In this document: positions 16,494 through 25,620 of the stretch, piece by piece
Layout of the letters: each line of letters opens with the position of its first letter
How positions within the stretch are numbered: position 1 is the first letter of the stretch
Source: Oscillospiraceae bacterium
GTDB lineage: Bacteria; Bacillota; Clostridia; Saccharofermentanales; Saccharofermentanaceae
Reading direction: 5' to 3'
Length of the DNA: 64,000 bases
NCBI GenBank assembly: GCA_900176545.1
Contig: FWXP01000010.1
Span: forward strand, 46,778 to 110,777
Position numbers and translations under genes: made by a program
Notes under the pieces: generated by a model
Seen by the model: the letters and a program-made list of their open reading frames with translations, nothing else
Databases searched by the model: none
What the model was told of the DNA's origin: nothing

Positions 16494-19319
16494 ATGAAAG
16501 AAGTAGCCTCTTTGAATGCCTCTAAGGAGCGCCGCGGCAAGACTGTTAAGGGAAGCGTGAGATGCAAGCCTCTGATCGCATTCATATATGCGGCGATCTG
16601 CTATGTGCTGCTACTCGTGATGAGCAGGGTATACCCGTTAGGTATCCACTCGATACTCTTATCGGACCTTGAAGCACAGTACGCACCGTTTCTCTTCATG
16701 TACAGGAATATGCTCTTGTCGGCATCGTCCGTTAAGGAGATGCTCTACTCCTTCTCCATGGGTATGGGTAAGAATATGGCCGGTACTTTCGGCTATTATA
16801 TGGCGAGCCCGTTAAACCTCCTGATACTCCTTTTCAGACCCGAGCAGACCAGCGAGTTCATCGCATTTATCATAGGTCTTAAGATCTCTCTTGCATCGGC
16901 CTTTATGTGCCTTTTCATAAACAAGAGAAGTGAGAAGGGTGACTCCAAGTGGTCGATACTTTTCGGCCTTATGTATGCCTTCTCATCCTACTTCATGCTC
17001 TATATGTTCAACATTATGTGGCTGGACGGATATGCGCTCCTGCCGCTGGCTTTGTACTTTACTGAGAAGTTCATAGAGGAAGATAAGAAAGCGGGACTTA
17101 TGGCGACGCTGCTCCTCATGTTCCTGAGCAATTACTACATAGCTTATATGGCAGGCATCTACATGTTCTTCTACCTGCTGGTAAGGCTTTCTTCCAAAGG
17201 TCTTTATTCTGACAGGAAAACGGCAGCCAAGAAGATCATAAGGTTCATCGTAGCTGCAGTACTTTGTGCGCTCATCATGTGCGTCATACTGCTTCCCGTA
17301 GGAATAGATACCATCGCCAATGCAGATCCCGTTATCGTAGAGAAGTCGGAGGATTATGTGGGATTTACCTTCACGGGCTTCCTGGATCAGATATTCCTCG
17401 GTACCGACGAGGAGTTCTTGAGCGATAATCTCCCTTATATCTTCATAAGCGTATTCGTTACATACCTCTGTACGCTCTTCTTCGTGTCGGCAAGTACAGA
17501 GAAGAAGGAGAAGAAGACTTACGGATTTGTCTTTGCCGGAGTATATCTGGTATTTCTCATAAACGTATTCGACGTTGCATGGCAGGCCTTTGATACTCCC
17601 AACTGGTTCTTCCACAGGGAATCTTTCGTATTTTATCCGCTGTTCCTTGTTGTCGCGCATAAGATGCTCGAAAGGATAAAGCAGGCTACTGTCAAGGAAT
17701 TTCTTAAGACGGGAGGGATACTGCTCGTACTTCTCTTTGCAGCCCAGAGCTTCGGACTCATGAAGGACCGTGAGAGGATATTCCTCTGTAATCTCTGCCT
17801 TATAGCAGCATTTACGGGTCTGGCATTCCTTCTTCAAAACGACAAGTGGCACGAGCAGCTGAAGGATATGCCCAAGATCGTTCCGGCGCTCGTATATATC
17901 CTGGTTACTACCGAAGTCGTATTCTTCGCGCCCATCATGTCTACGGGACGTGCGGTACTCTCCCTTAACACAAGGGACGGCGCAAAATATGCAGATTCCA
18001 TAAGAGCGATCGAAGAGCTCTCTTCCGTCGGCAATGACGGATCTTCCTTCAGGCTGGAGCTCGAACAGGCTTCTCCTGAACTCAAACCTTACGAGATAGA
18101 CGATGTCGGTGCTTTCTATGCAGGTTATAACGGAATATCCTTCTTCAATTCCAGTTCCACCAAGGGACTTCACAGGTTCTTAAAGCAGTTCGGATATACC
18201 GTTAACTATAACTACTTCACTGCAGGCTATACATTCGCTTCGCCTGATACCGATGCGTTCCTGTCTATAGGACATACCATGACCAGGAGTACTTATACTG
18301 CTGCAGATCCTATCGTATCCGATTCATACGGAAACGACCTGACGCTCTACAGCAACAGGAATGTCCTGCCCCTTGCATTCCCGGTTGATCAGGATGCATT
18401 CGGATTTGACTTCTATTCTTTGGAGGCGGCATCAGGACAGAAGGATTATCTTTCCTTCAGGAACAGCTTCTATGCATCATTGTTCCCTGATTCATTTACT
18501 GAGGATTTCTATATTCCGTTAGAGAATATCGAACCTTCCTATATCAATTGCGAGAATATCGATGTCACGGATTATATCGTCTCCGAGGAAGACGAGGATG
18601 AGGAAGATTCTTCGTCCGATACCGCATATGCTGCCGATCTTCTCGGTACCGAGGCTGAATATGACCAGAGGGACGATGTCACATCCCTCTACAAGATAAA
18701 TGAGGAGCTTCCGATCATCATCGATTACGAGATCCCCGTAGAGTCGGATAAGGAGCTGTATCTCAATGTATCTACCGCACGCTGTCTGTCGGATTGTACA
18801 GTATATGTTGACGGCAGATACTTTATGCGCTGGGATTCCCGCTCCTTCTATTCGGGCGTGCTCCGTCTGGGAAGCTTTGAGCCGGGTTCGACCATACACG
18901 TATCAATAGTCTCGGAGGACAGTGTATTCAGGTTCATAGACATAAACTTTGCATATCTGGACAACGATATCTTCGAAGAGCAGTTTACGGGCATCGACAT
19001 ATCCGGAGTTACGGTAAACGAAGTCGTTAACGGTCATGTGGAGATCACATCAGATCTTTCGGACGACAGGGTGATCCTCACGACGATCCCTTACGAGAAG
19101 GGCTGGACTCTTACCGTAGACGGACAGCCTGCCGATATCAAGGTCTACCAGGATGCATTGATAGGTATCGATTGCGGTCCCGGTCATCACGATATAGTGC
19201 TGGATTTTACTCCTCCGGGAACAAAGACGGGAGCTATGCTCTCCGTTATCGGCATAGTCGGAACGCTGCTCTTTGCATTTGCAGACAAGAAGAAAAAATC
19301 GCCTCAAAAGAAGGCATGA
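16494..19319 (+). CDS. YfhO-family polytopic membrane protein, copy 2
   Basis: A 941-residue paralogue of copy 1. About 13 hydrophobic segments come first (roughly 25-480), then an extracellular beta-rich region with a short acidic Glu/Asp/Ser stretch near 700, and a last membrane helix near 915. Family blocks include LSDLEAQYAPFLFMYRNML, SMGMGKNMAGT, YFMLYMFNIMWLDGYALLPL and EKGWTLTVDG. ATG 16494 with GGAG 7 bases upstream is chosen over an upstream in-frame TTG at 16440, which overlaps the -10. It probably acts as an extracytoplasmic glycosyltransferase using the lipid-linked sugar from the neighbouring GT2. Confidence 0.85.
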   Translation: MKEVASLNASKERRGKTVKGSVRCKPLIAFIYAAICYVLLLVMSRVYPLGIHSILLSDLEAQYAPFLFMYRNMLLSASSVKEMLYSFSMGMGKNMAGTFGYYMASPLNLLILLFRPEQTSEFIAFIIGLKISLASAFMCLFINKRSEKGDSKWSILFGLMYAFSSYFMLYMFNIMWLDGYALLPLALYFTEKFIEEDKKAGLMATLLLMFLSNYYIAYMAGIYMFFYLLVRLSSKGLYSDRKTAAKKIIRFIVAAVLCALIMCVILLPVGIDTIANADPVIVEKSEDYVGFTFTGFLDQIFLGTDEEFLSDNLPYIFISVFVTYLCTLFFVSASTEKKEKKTYGFVFAGVYLVFLINVFDVAWQAFDTPNWFFHRESFVFYPLFLVVAHKMLERIKQATVKEFLKTGGILLVLLFAAQSFGLMKDRERIFLCNLCLIAAFTGLAFLLQNDKWHEQLKDMPKIVPALVYILVTTEVVFFAPIMSTGRAVLSLNTRDGAKYADSIRAIEELSSVGNDGSSFRLELEQASPELKPYEIDDVGAFYAGYNGISFFNSSSTKGLHRFLKQFGYTVNYNYFTAGYTFASPDTDAFLSIGHTMTRSTYTAADPIVSDSYGNDLTLYSNRNVLPLAFPVDQDAFGFDFYSLEAASGQKDYLSFRNSFYASLFPDSFTEDFYIPLENIEPSYINCENIDVTDYIVSEEDEDEEDSSSDTAYAADLLGTEAEYDQRDDVTSLYKINEELPIIIDYEIPVESDKELYLNVSTARCLSDCTVYVDGRYFMRWDSRSFYSGVLRLGSFEPGSTIHVSIVSEDSVFRFIDINFAYLDNDIFEEQFTGIDISGVTVNEVVNGHVEITSDLSDDRVILTTIPYEKGWTLTVDGQPADIKVYQDALIGIDCGPGHHDIVLDFTPPGTKTGAMLSVIGIVGTLLFAFADKKKKSPQKKA

Positions 19320-19322
19320 TTA

Positions 19323-19331
19323 TGATATAGT
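19323..19331 (+). promoter_or_regulatory. Extended -10 for the phosphohexomutase gene
   Basis: TGATATAGT, one base from the extended -10 seen at several genes in this window, 36 bases before the ATG and its GAGGAGG ribosome site. Confidence 0.4.
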
Positions 19332-19367
19332 CAGCATAGGATAAAAGAAGATCAAGAGGAGGATCAT

Positions 19368-21152
19368 ATGGATTACAAGGAATTGTATAACATCTGGAGC
19401 ACAGATACGTATTTTGACGAGGCTACGAGAGAAGAGCTTAAGGCGATCTCTTCGGACGAGAAGGAGATCGAGGACAGGTTCTATAAGGATCTCGAGTTCG
19501 GTACGGGCGGCCTTAGAGGCGTACTCGGTGCAGGAACCAACAGGATGAACATCTATACTGTAGCGAAGGCTTCCGCAGGACTTGCGAAGTATATCGTCAG
19601 CAAGGGCGAAGAGGCAATGAACAGAGGCGTAGCCATTGCTTTCGACTCCAGGCATTTCTCTCCCGAGTTCGCACAGATCGCAGCTACTACATTTGCAGCT
19701 TACGGCGTTAAGTCATATCTCTCGGACGAGCTTCGTCCCGTTCCCATGTGCAGCTATGCGGTAAGATATTTCAATGCATTCTGCGGTGTTATGGTAACAG
19801 CTTCTCACAACCCTCCCAAGTACAACGGGTACAAAGTGTACGGAGAGGACGGCGGCCAGGTCACCAACGAGGCTGCAGCAGAGATCCTCGCGAACATGAG
19901 TGAGTTCGCAGACGTAAGGAAGGTCAAGACATCAGACTTTAACGAAGGCCTTGCTTCAGGCCTTATCAAGAGATTCGGTCCCGAGGTTGATATCGCATAT
20001 ACCGAGATGCTTACAAAGCTCATCATCGATAAGGATGCCATCGCACGTCAGGCGGACATGAGCATCGTATATACTCCTCTTCACGGATCCGGCAACAAGC
20101 CCGTAAGACGTATCCTCAAGAGAGCAGGCTTTAATAACGTATATATCGTTCCCCAGCAGGAAGTACCCGACGGAGCTTTCCCTACTGTAAAGAGCCCCAA
20201 TCCCGAGGATCCCGCTGCACTTACCATGGGCATCGAACTCGCAAAGAAGGTAGGAGCATCTCTTGTATTCGGTACTGACCCCGATTCCGACAGGCTCGGT
20301 ATCGCAGCAAGATGTGAGGAGAACGGCGAAGTCACATATAAGTGCTTCACGGGTAACCAGGTAGGACTTATGCTCCTGGACTATATCCTCGATTCCAAGA
20401 AGAGACTTGGAACGCTCGAGGACAATTCCTTCGCATGTACTACTATCGTTTCCACCAAGCTTTGCGCAAGCGTATGTAAGGAATACGGCGTTGAGCTCCA
20501 GGAGACTCTTACAGGCTTTAAGTACATAGGTGAGAGGATCAAGTTCGACGACGAGTTCGGCAACAAGCACTTCCAGTTCGGATTTGAGGAGAGCTACGGC
20601 TACCTCTCCGGTACTGACGTAAGAGACAAGGACGCAGTCGTAGCGGCTATGCTCGTATGCGGTATGGCAGCACAGTCATTCGATAAGGGCGAGACTCTCT
20701 TTGACCGTCTCGAAAGGATATACAAGAAGCACGGATACGGCTTCGAGCAGGCTGTAAGCTTTACCCTTGAGGGTAAGGAAGGTATCGCTAAGATCGGCGA
20801 GTGCATGGCCTCCCTGAGAAACGACGTGGAGAAGGTAACCGATATCGAAGGTGCAAAGGCACTTATCGGCGGACCTGCGGTCAAGGCCGTAAGAGACTAC
20901 CAGAAGTCCGTAAGATATGAGTTCACCGAGGAAGGTATCAAGACATCCGTACTTGATCTTCCCAAGTCCAACGTTCTGCTTTATGAACTTGGCGGTGACA
21001 AGGGTCTTGACTGGGCATGCGCAAGACCTTCCGGTACAGAGCCCAAGCTCAAGATCTATTTCGGCGTATACGGTGATACCGAAGACGGCGCAAAGACGAC
21101 TCTCGAGAAGGTCAAGGAAGAGATGTCCGCATTCGTGAAAGGACGCCTTTGA
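19368..21152 (+). CDS. Phosphohexomutase (phosphoglucomutase/phosphomannomutase)
   Basis: A 594-residue alpha-D-phosphohexomutase with all four domains. TGGLRG is near the N terminus, the active serine lies in TASHNPPKYNGYK (about residues 143-155), the metal loop is GTDPDSDRLG (about 304-313), and the C-terminal phosphate site contains RPSGTEPKLKIY. It interconverts hexose 1- and 6-phosphates. The length fits the Firmicutes PgcA type. Its position before gmd, rmd and manC suggests it may supply mannose 1-phosphate as well as glucose 1-phosphate, but specificity cannot be read. The ribosome site is GAGGAGG. Confidence 0.9.
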   Translation: MDYKELYNIWSTDTYFDEATREELKAISSDEKEIEDRFYKDLEFGTGGLRGVLGAGTNRMNIYTVAKASAGLAKYIVSKGEEAMNRGVAIAFDSRHFSPEFAQIAATTFAAYGVKSYLSDELRPVPMCSYAVRYFNAFCGVMVTASHNPPKYNGYKVYGEDGGQVTNEAAAEILANMSEFADVRKVKTSDFNEGLASGLIKRFGPEVDIAYTEMLTKLIIDKDAIARQADMSIVYTPLHGSGNKPVRRILKRAGFNNVYIVPQQEVPDGAFPTVKSPNPEDPAALTMGIELAKKVGASLVFGTDPDSDRLGIAARCEENGEVTYKCFTGNQVGLMLLDYILDSKKRLGTLEDNSFACTTIVSTKLCASVCKEYGVELQETLTGFKYIGERIKFDDEFGNKHFQFGFEESYGYLSGTDVRDKDAVVAAMLVCGMAAQSFDKGETLFDRLERIYKKHGYGFEQAVSFTLEGKEGIAKIGECMASLRNDVEKVTDIEGAKALIGGPAVKAVRDYQKSVRYEFTEEGIKTSVLDLPKSNVLLYELGGDKGLDWACARPSGTEPKLKIYFGVYGDTEDGAKTTLEKVKEEMSAFVKGRL

Positions 21153-21727
21153 TGTACGAAGCCGAATTTAACGGCAGGAAGATAAACATAGGAACCGAAG
21201 TCTCTCTGTTCTCCCCGCAAGGGGCGGACAGAGGGACTGTTGCTATGTTAAGGCATGCCGATTTTACCCCTGAGGACAAGGTCCTGGACCTAGGTTGCGG
21301 AACGGGGATAGTAAGCCTCGCGGCGTGCTGCTTCGGAGTTTCTCCTTCGAACATAACCATGACGGATATAGATCCTGCGGCATGCGAGTGCTCGAGGAAG
21401 AACATGGAAGCCAACGGCTTTGAAGGTGCCCTGGTCGTATGCGGCGACGCACTTGAAGCCGTAACGGATAAGGGATATACTGTCATCCTGTCCAACCCGC
21501 CGTATCACACGGATTTTAAGGTGGCCAAGACCTTTATCGAGAAGGGGTTCAACAGGCTCTCCGTCGGCGGCAGGATGTTATTGGTAACAAAGCGTAAGGA
21601 TTGGTATAAGAACAAGATGATCTCCGTCTTCGGAGGCGTCAGGATCTTTGAAGAGGACGGCTACTTCGTATTCTTAAGCAGCAAGAGATCCGATTCCTAT
21701 GCCAAAAAGGGAAACAAAAAGAGATGA
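21152..21727 (+). CDS. Class I SAM-dependent methyltransferase, RsmC/TrmN6-like small methyltransferase
   Basis: A 191-residue protein with the SAM-binding motif VLDLGCGTGIVSLAA near 46-60, the acidic DIDPAA and the catalytic NPPY motif (about 115). NPPY enzymes of this size methylate an exocyclic amine in RNA bases, as in RsmC (16S guanine-N2) or TrmN6; the target is uncertain. ATG 21152 overlaps the mutase stop (TGATG). The end overlaps the next glycosyltransferase start by 4 bases. It is probably a housekeeping gene caught in the polysaccharide operon, though it could modify a glycan precursor. Confidence 0.8.
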   Translation: MYEAEFNGRKINIGTEVSLFSPQGADRGTVAMLRHADFTPEDKVLDLGCGTGIVSLAACCFGVSPSNITMTDIDPAACECSRKNMEANGFEGALVVCGDALEAVTDKGYTVILSNPPYHTDFKVAKTFIEKGFNRLSVGGRMLLVTKRKDWYKNKMISVFGGVRIFEEDGYFVFLSSKRSDSYAKKGNKKR

Positions 21728-22878
21728 TCGCATATAACGTGCAGCCGCTGGCTCAAAAGAACCTGACGGGAATAGGGTTTTATGCCGCCAATACGCTTAG
21801 GGGACTTCTGACAGGTCCCGACGATTTTGAGATGCACGTATTTGATTTTCTTGGAAGAAACGATGCTCCTTCCAATGTTAAGAATAACCTGGAGATCCCC
21901 TTTGACGAAGAAAGACTTCACGTTGTCAAGGATATGCCGCTCGGAGCTTATATCAGGCTCGGAGGCATGGGTAAGATATGGCCCTATGAGAAGCTTACCA
22001 AGTCTTCCGCCGACCTGACGGTATTCTTCAATTATCTGGTACCGGGCGGTCTTAAGGGGAAGAGCATCATAACGATATATGACATGGTATCGATGCGATA
22101 TCCCGAGACCATGGATGACAGGAACAGGCGCCTTTTGCAAAATCACCTCAAGGCATCTTCTGACAAGGCGGATGCCATAGTGACCATATCCGAGTTCTCC
22201 AAGAGGGAGATAACGGAACTCCTGGGTGTGCCCGACGAGCGGATATTCGTAGCTCCCTGCGGAACGGATGTGTCGTATTATCGTCCTTTCGCTGACCTTA
22301 AGGAGGAAGAAGCCGCCAGAAGGTCCCTCGAAGAGAAGTACAAGGCTGAGGACTATCTTTTATATGTCGGTACTTTGGAACCCAGAAAGAATATAAAGAC
22401 CATAGTAAAGGCTTTTGAGAAAGCCTGTGATGATATGCCGGGAGTAAAGCTCATCCTGGCAGGCGGCGTTGGCTGGCATGCGCAGGAGACCCTCGCTGCC
22501 ATCGAGAACAGCCCCGTAAGCGACAGGATAATAAGGACAGGCTACATCTCTCAGGAAGAGAAGAGAGATCTTTACCGTTGTGCGAAAGCTTTTGTGTTCC
22601 CCAGCATCTACGAGGGCTTCGGAATGCCCGTTACTGAGGCGATGGCATGCGGCACGCCCTGTATAATATCTGATACTTCCAGCCTCCCTGAAGTGGCAGG
22701 CAATCTGGCCATGAAGGCGGCGCCTTATGACGAAGGTGCTTTTGCCGAGGCGTTTGTAGCAAGTGTCCGCAGGAACCCTTCGGACGAGGAGCGCAAGAAG
22801 ATGATAGACAAGGCGTCGTCCTATACTTGGGCAAATGCCTCAAACGTATACAGGCAGGCATTCTCATTTGTGATATAA
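21724..22878 (+). CDS. Glycosyltransferase family 4 (GT-B), probable mannosyl/rhamnosyltransferase
   Basis: A 384-residue GT-B enzyme. The N-terminal part contains LTGIGFYAANTL; the C-terminal nucleotide-sugar domain has YLLYVGTLEPRKNI, then FVFPSIYEGFGMPVTEAMACGTP with the EGFG...E motif of GT4. This pattern is common in O-antigen mannosyl- and rhamnosyltransferases that use GDP-sugars. The GDP-mannose and GDP-rhamnose genes directly downstream support that donor choice. The ATG overlaps the methyltransferase stop (ATGA). There is no signal peptide; it is probably peripheral at the inner face of the membrane. Confidence 0.88.
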   Translation: MIAYNVQPLAQKNLTGIGFYAANTLRGLLTGPDDFEMHVFDFLGRNDAPSNVKNNLEIPFDEERLHVVKDMPLGAYIRLGGMGKIWPYEKLTKSSADLTVFFNYLVPGGLKGKSIITIYDMVSMRYPETMDDRNRRLLQNHLKASSDKADAIVTISEFSKREITELLGVPDERIFVAPCGTDVSYYRPFADLKEEEAARRSLEEKYKAEDYLLYVGTLEPRKNIKTIVKAFEKACDDMPGVKLILAGGVGWHAQETLAAIENSPVSDRIIRTGYISQEEKRDLYRCAKAFVFPSIYEGFGMPVTEAMACGTPCIISDTSSLPEVAGNLAMKAAPYDEGAFAEAFVASVRRNPSDEERKKMIDKASSYTWANASNVYRQAFSFVI

Positions 22879-22879
22879 T
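22871..22879 (+). promoter_or_regulatory. Internal extended -10 promoter before gmd
   Basis: TGATATAAT overlaps the stop codon of the upstream glycosyltransferase and lies 27 bases before gmd, which has an AGGAGG ribosome site. It would allow gmd and downstream genes to be expressed separately. Confidence 0.5.
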
Positions 22880-22906
22880 CTCAATGTTTACTCTTAGGAG
22901 GATATT

Positions 22907-23929
22907 ATGAAGAAAGCACTCATTACAGGAATTACCGGACAGGACGGATCGTATCTTGCGGAACTTCTCCTTGAGAAGGGCTACGAGGTATACGGCATCT
23001 GGAGAAGAAAGGCTACCGTTGATTACGGTAATATCGAGCACTTAAAGGATAAGGTGCATCTTATCTATGCAGATATGACGGATGCGGTATCACTTATCAC
23101 CGCAATGAAGATATCTCAGGCAGACGAGGTCTATAATCTCGCAGCGCAGTCATTCGTTAAGACCAGCTGGGATACACCCATCGGAACGGCAGATATCGAT
23201 GCCATCGGCGTAACGAACATGCTCGAGGCAATAAAGATAGTTAAGCCCGAGGCAAGATTCTATCAGGCATCCACATCCGAGATGTTCGGTAAGGTACAGG
23301 CCATCCCTCAGAACGAGGAGACACCTTTCTATCCCAGATCACCTTACGGAGTAGCTAAGCTCTATGGTCACTGGATCACAAAGAATTACAGAGAGAGCTA
23401 CGACATGTTTGCATGTTCCGGTATCCTCTTTAACCACGAGTCCGAGAGAAGAGGACTTGAGTTCGTAACAAGGAAGATCACTCATGCTGCAGTAATGATC
23501 TCACTCGGCCTTCAGGATCATCTTGAGCTCGGTAATCTCGACGCTAAGAGAGACTGGGGACATTCACAGGATTATGTAAGGGCAATGTGGCTCATGCTCC
23601 AGGCAGATACGCCTGACGATTATGTCATTGCCACGAACGAGACAAGGACCGTAAGAGAGTTCGCAGATACTGCTTTCAAGCATGTCGGCATCGAGCTTAA
23701 GTGGGAAGGCGAAGGCGTTGACGAGAAGGGTATCGATACAAAGACAGGTAAGGTGCTCGTATCCGTTAACCCCGAGTTCTTCAGACCCGCAGAGGTAGAG
23801 CTCCTCCTTGGAGATCCCGCTAAGGCCGAGAAGAAGCTCGGATGGAGAAGAGAGATCGATTTCTCTTCTCTCGTTAAGAGAATGGTCGAGAACGATCTCA
23901 AGATCGTCAAGGAAGAGAACGGACTCTGA
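22907..23929 (+). CDS. gmd: GDP-mannose 4,6-dehydratase
   Basis: A 340-residue short-chain dehydrogenase/reductase with the NADP loop TGITGQDGSYLAE, the STSEMFG active-site block and YGVAK (Y147, K151). LFNHESERRG, matching the family LFNHESPRRG sequence, identifies Gmd. It converts GDP-D-mannose to GDP-4-keto-6-deoxy-D-mannose, the precursor of GDP-D-rhamnose, GDP-L-fucose and GDP-perosamine. The rmd-like gene 3 bases downstream points to D-rhamnose. Confidence 0.94.
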   Translation: MKKALITGITGQDGSYLAELLLEKGYEVYGIWRRKATVDYGNIEHLKDKVHLIYADMTDAVSLITAMKISQADEVYNLAAQSFVKTSWDTPIGTADIDAIGVTNMLEAIKIVKPEARFYQASTSEMFGKVQAIPQNEETPFYPRSPYGVAKLYGHWITKNYRESYDMFACSGILFNHESERRGLEFVTRKITHAAVMISLGLQDHLELGNLDAKRDWGHSQDYVRAMWLMLQADTPDDYVIATNETRTVREFADTAFKHVGIELKWEGEGVDEKGIDTKTGKVLVSVNPEFFRPAEVELLLGDPAKAEKKLGWRREIDFSSLVKRMVENDLKIVKEENGL

Positions 23930-23932
23930 TAT

Positions 23933-24856
23933 ATGAAGAAAGCTCTTGTCATAGGTGCAATGGGATTCGCAGGTTCTGCCCTTATGGCGGAACTTAAGTC
24001 CTGCGGATACGAGACGGTCGGAGTAGATATCGTCTCTGACGGCAAGGAGGTCATCAAGGCCGATATGCTGGATAAGGATGAGGCTTCAAGGCTCATCTCC
24101 GACATAAAGCCCGACGTTATCTTCAATCTTGCAGGTCAGGCATCTCCCATCATATCCTGGAAGGATATCAATCTGACGATGCACCTTAATGTGGATCTTT
24201 CCGTCAACATCGCAGAGGCGGTCATCGCTTCCTGCCCCGATACGACGATCCTCTTTATAGGGTCTGCCAATCAGTATGATATGTCTGCTTCGGAAAGTCC
24301 GATGGTCGACGAATCCTGCCCGCTTGTACAGAATTCTCCTTATGCCGTATCCAAGAATACGCAGGAGGATATCTTAAGGCTCCTTATCAACAAGAAGGGC
24401 TTAAAAGCAGTATTCACAAGATCTTTCAACCATATAGGACCTAACCAGAAGGAAGGCTTCGTAGTAACTGATTACTGTAAGAGGATCGCACTTCTGGAGA
24501 AGGGCGAACTTGATACATTTGAGTACGGTAACCTTGATTCCTGGAGAGATTTCTCTGATGTCAGGGACGTTGTAAGGGCATACCGCCTCTTGGGCGAGAC
24601 AGGCCGTATCGGCGAGGTGTATAATGTCGGTTCGGGAAAGAGCTCGTATATAAGAGACATGATCGGAATCCTTGTGGAAAAGAGTCCTGAAGCTGCAGCT
24701 AAGACTACTCTTCCCAAGAGGCTTCCGGATGAAGACCTCGTTCACTACAGTGCGGATATCACCAAGCTTCGTGACGATACCGGCTTTGAACCCGAATACG
24801 ATATTAAGGATACGCTCATAAGCGTTCTTGAAGCTTACAGAAACAGATATGTTTAA
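23933..24856 (+). CDS. rmd: GDP-4-keto-6-deoxy-D-mannose reductase (Rmd-like)
   Basis: A 307-residue SDR-family reductase with GAMGFAGSAL as nucleotide loop, SANQYD and catalytic YAVSK (Y137, K141), then RSFNHIGPNQ, which is typical of Rmd-type enzymes. It would reduce the Gmd product to GDP-D-rhamnose. A GDP-fucose synthase is less likely, since the family-specific HVIPAL-like block is not seen. Its end overlaps the exporter permease gene by 8 bases, so it belongs to the same operon. Confidence 0.85.
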   Translation: MKKALVIGAMGFAGSALMAELKSCGYETVGVDIVSDGKEVIKADMLDKDEASRLISDIKPDVIFNLAGQASPIISWKDINLTMHLNVDLSVNIAEAVIASCPDTTILFIGSANQYDMSASESPMVDESCPLVQNSPYAVSKNTQEDILRLLINKKGLKAVFTRSFNHIGPNQKEGFVVTDYCKRIALLEKGELDTFEYGNLDSWRDFSDVRDVVRAYRLLGETGRIGEVYNVGSGKSSYIRDMIGILVEKSPEAAAKTTLPKRLPDEDLVHYSADITKLRDDTGFEPEYDIKDTLISVLEAYRNRYV

Positions 24857-25619
24857 GGAATTATACAAATACAGGGAGATGATCGTCAGCATGGTCAGGC
24901 GTGACCTGAGGAGCCGTTATAAGGGCTCCATACTTGGTTTTGCCTGGACTTTCATCAATCCTCTCCTGCAGCTCATAGTCTATTATTTTGTCTTTAAGAT
25001 ACTGATGAAGGCAGGGATCCCTAAGTTCCACCTTTATCTCTTTGTAGGTCTTATCCCGTGGATATTCTTCTCCACGTGTCTGGTAGGCGGTTCGGTCTCG
25101 ATAATCGTTCAAAAGGACCTTATCAAGAAGATCTATTTCCCGAGAGAGGTAATACCGATCTCATATGTTATCGGCGCATTCGTCAACATGGCACTGAGCT
25201 TTATCGTCGTAATAGCGGTAGCGCTCGTATCAGGTGTCGTGCCTTCCGTAGGGGGACTTTTATGCCTTCCGGTCATAATGATCGTTGAGTTCATATTCGC
25301 TCTTGGATTGGCACTTATAGCGTCCGCACTTACGGTATATCTTCGCGACCTGGAGCATATCCTCGGTATCATTACCATGGCATGGCAGTTCGCGACCCCT
25401 ATATGTTACGGGGAGTTTCTGATCCCCGAGAGGTTCAAGGCAATTTATTCCCTTAACCCCATGACACCGATCATCAGGGCATACAGGGCAATACTCTATG
25501 AGGGAGGCGTTCCGGATCTTTCCACGCTCATCGAGTCTTTGGTCATCGGCCTGTTCTTCCTGGTAGTGGGCGCCATCGTCTTCAGGAAACTCCAGGTGCG
25601 TTTTGCGGAGGAACTTTGA
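24849..25619 (+). CDS. Polysaccharide ABC exporter permease (Wzm-like)
   Basis: A 256-residue ABC-2 type membrane protein with six hydrophobic segments. The N terminus YREMIVSMVRRDLRSRYKGSILGFAW is the standard Wzm/TagG opening. Together with the next gene it would carry a lipid-linked polysaccharide across the membrane. ATG 24849, overlapping the rmd stop, is chosen; an upstream TTG lacks support. It could be a teichoic-acid exporter, but the Wzt-type C-terminal domain of its partner favours a polysaccharide. Confidence 0.9.
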   Translation: MFKELYKYREMIVSMVRRDLRSRYKGSILGFAWTFINPLLQLIVYYFVFKILMKAGIPKFHLYLFVGLIPWIFFSTCLVGGSVSIIVQKDLIKKIYFPREVIPISYVIGAFVNMALSFIVVIAVALVSGVVPSVGGLLCLPVIMIVEFIFALGLALIASALTVYLRDLEHILGIITMAWQFATPICYGEFLIPERFKAIYSLNPMTPIIRAYRAILYEGGVPDLSTLIESLVIGLFFLVVGAIVFRKLQVRFAEEL

Positions 25620-25620
25620 T

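Noticed and set aside
16983-18173. A 396-codon open frame on the minus strand inside YfhO copy 2
   Set aside because: It mirrors a clear membrane protein gene, has no ribosome site, and its translation is rich in Glu, Tyr and Cys without recognisable domains. It is a by-product of codon use on the other strand.
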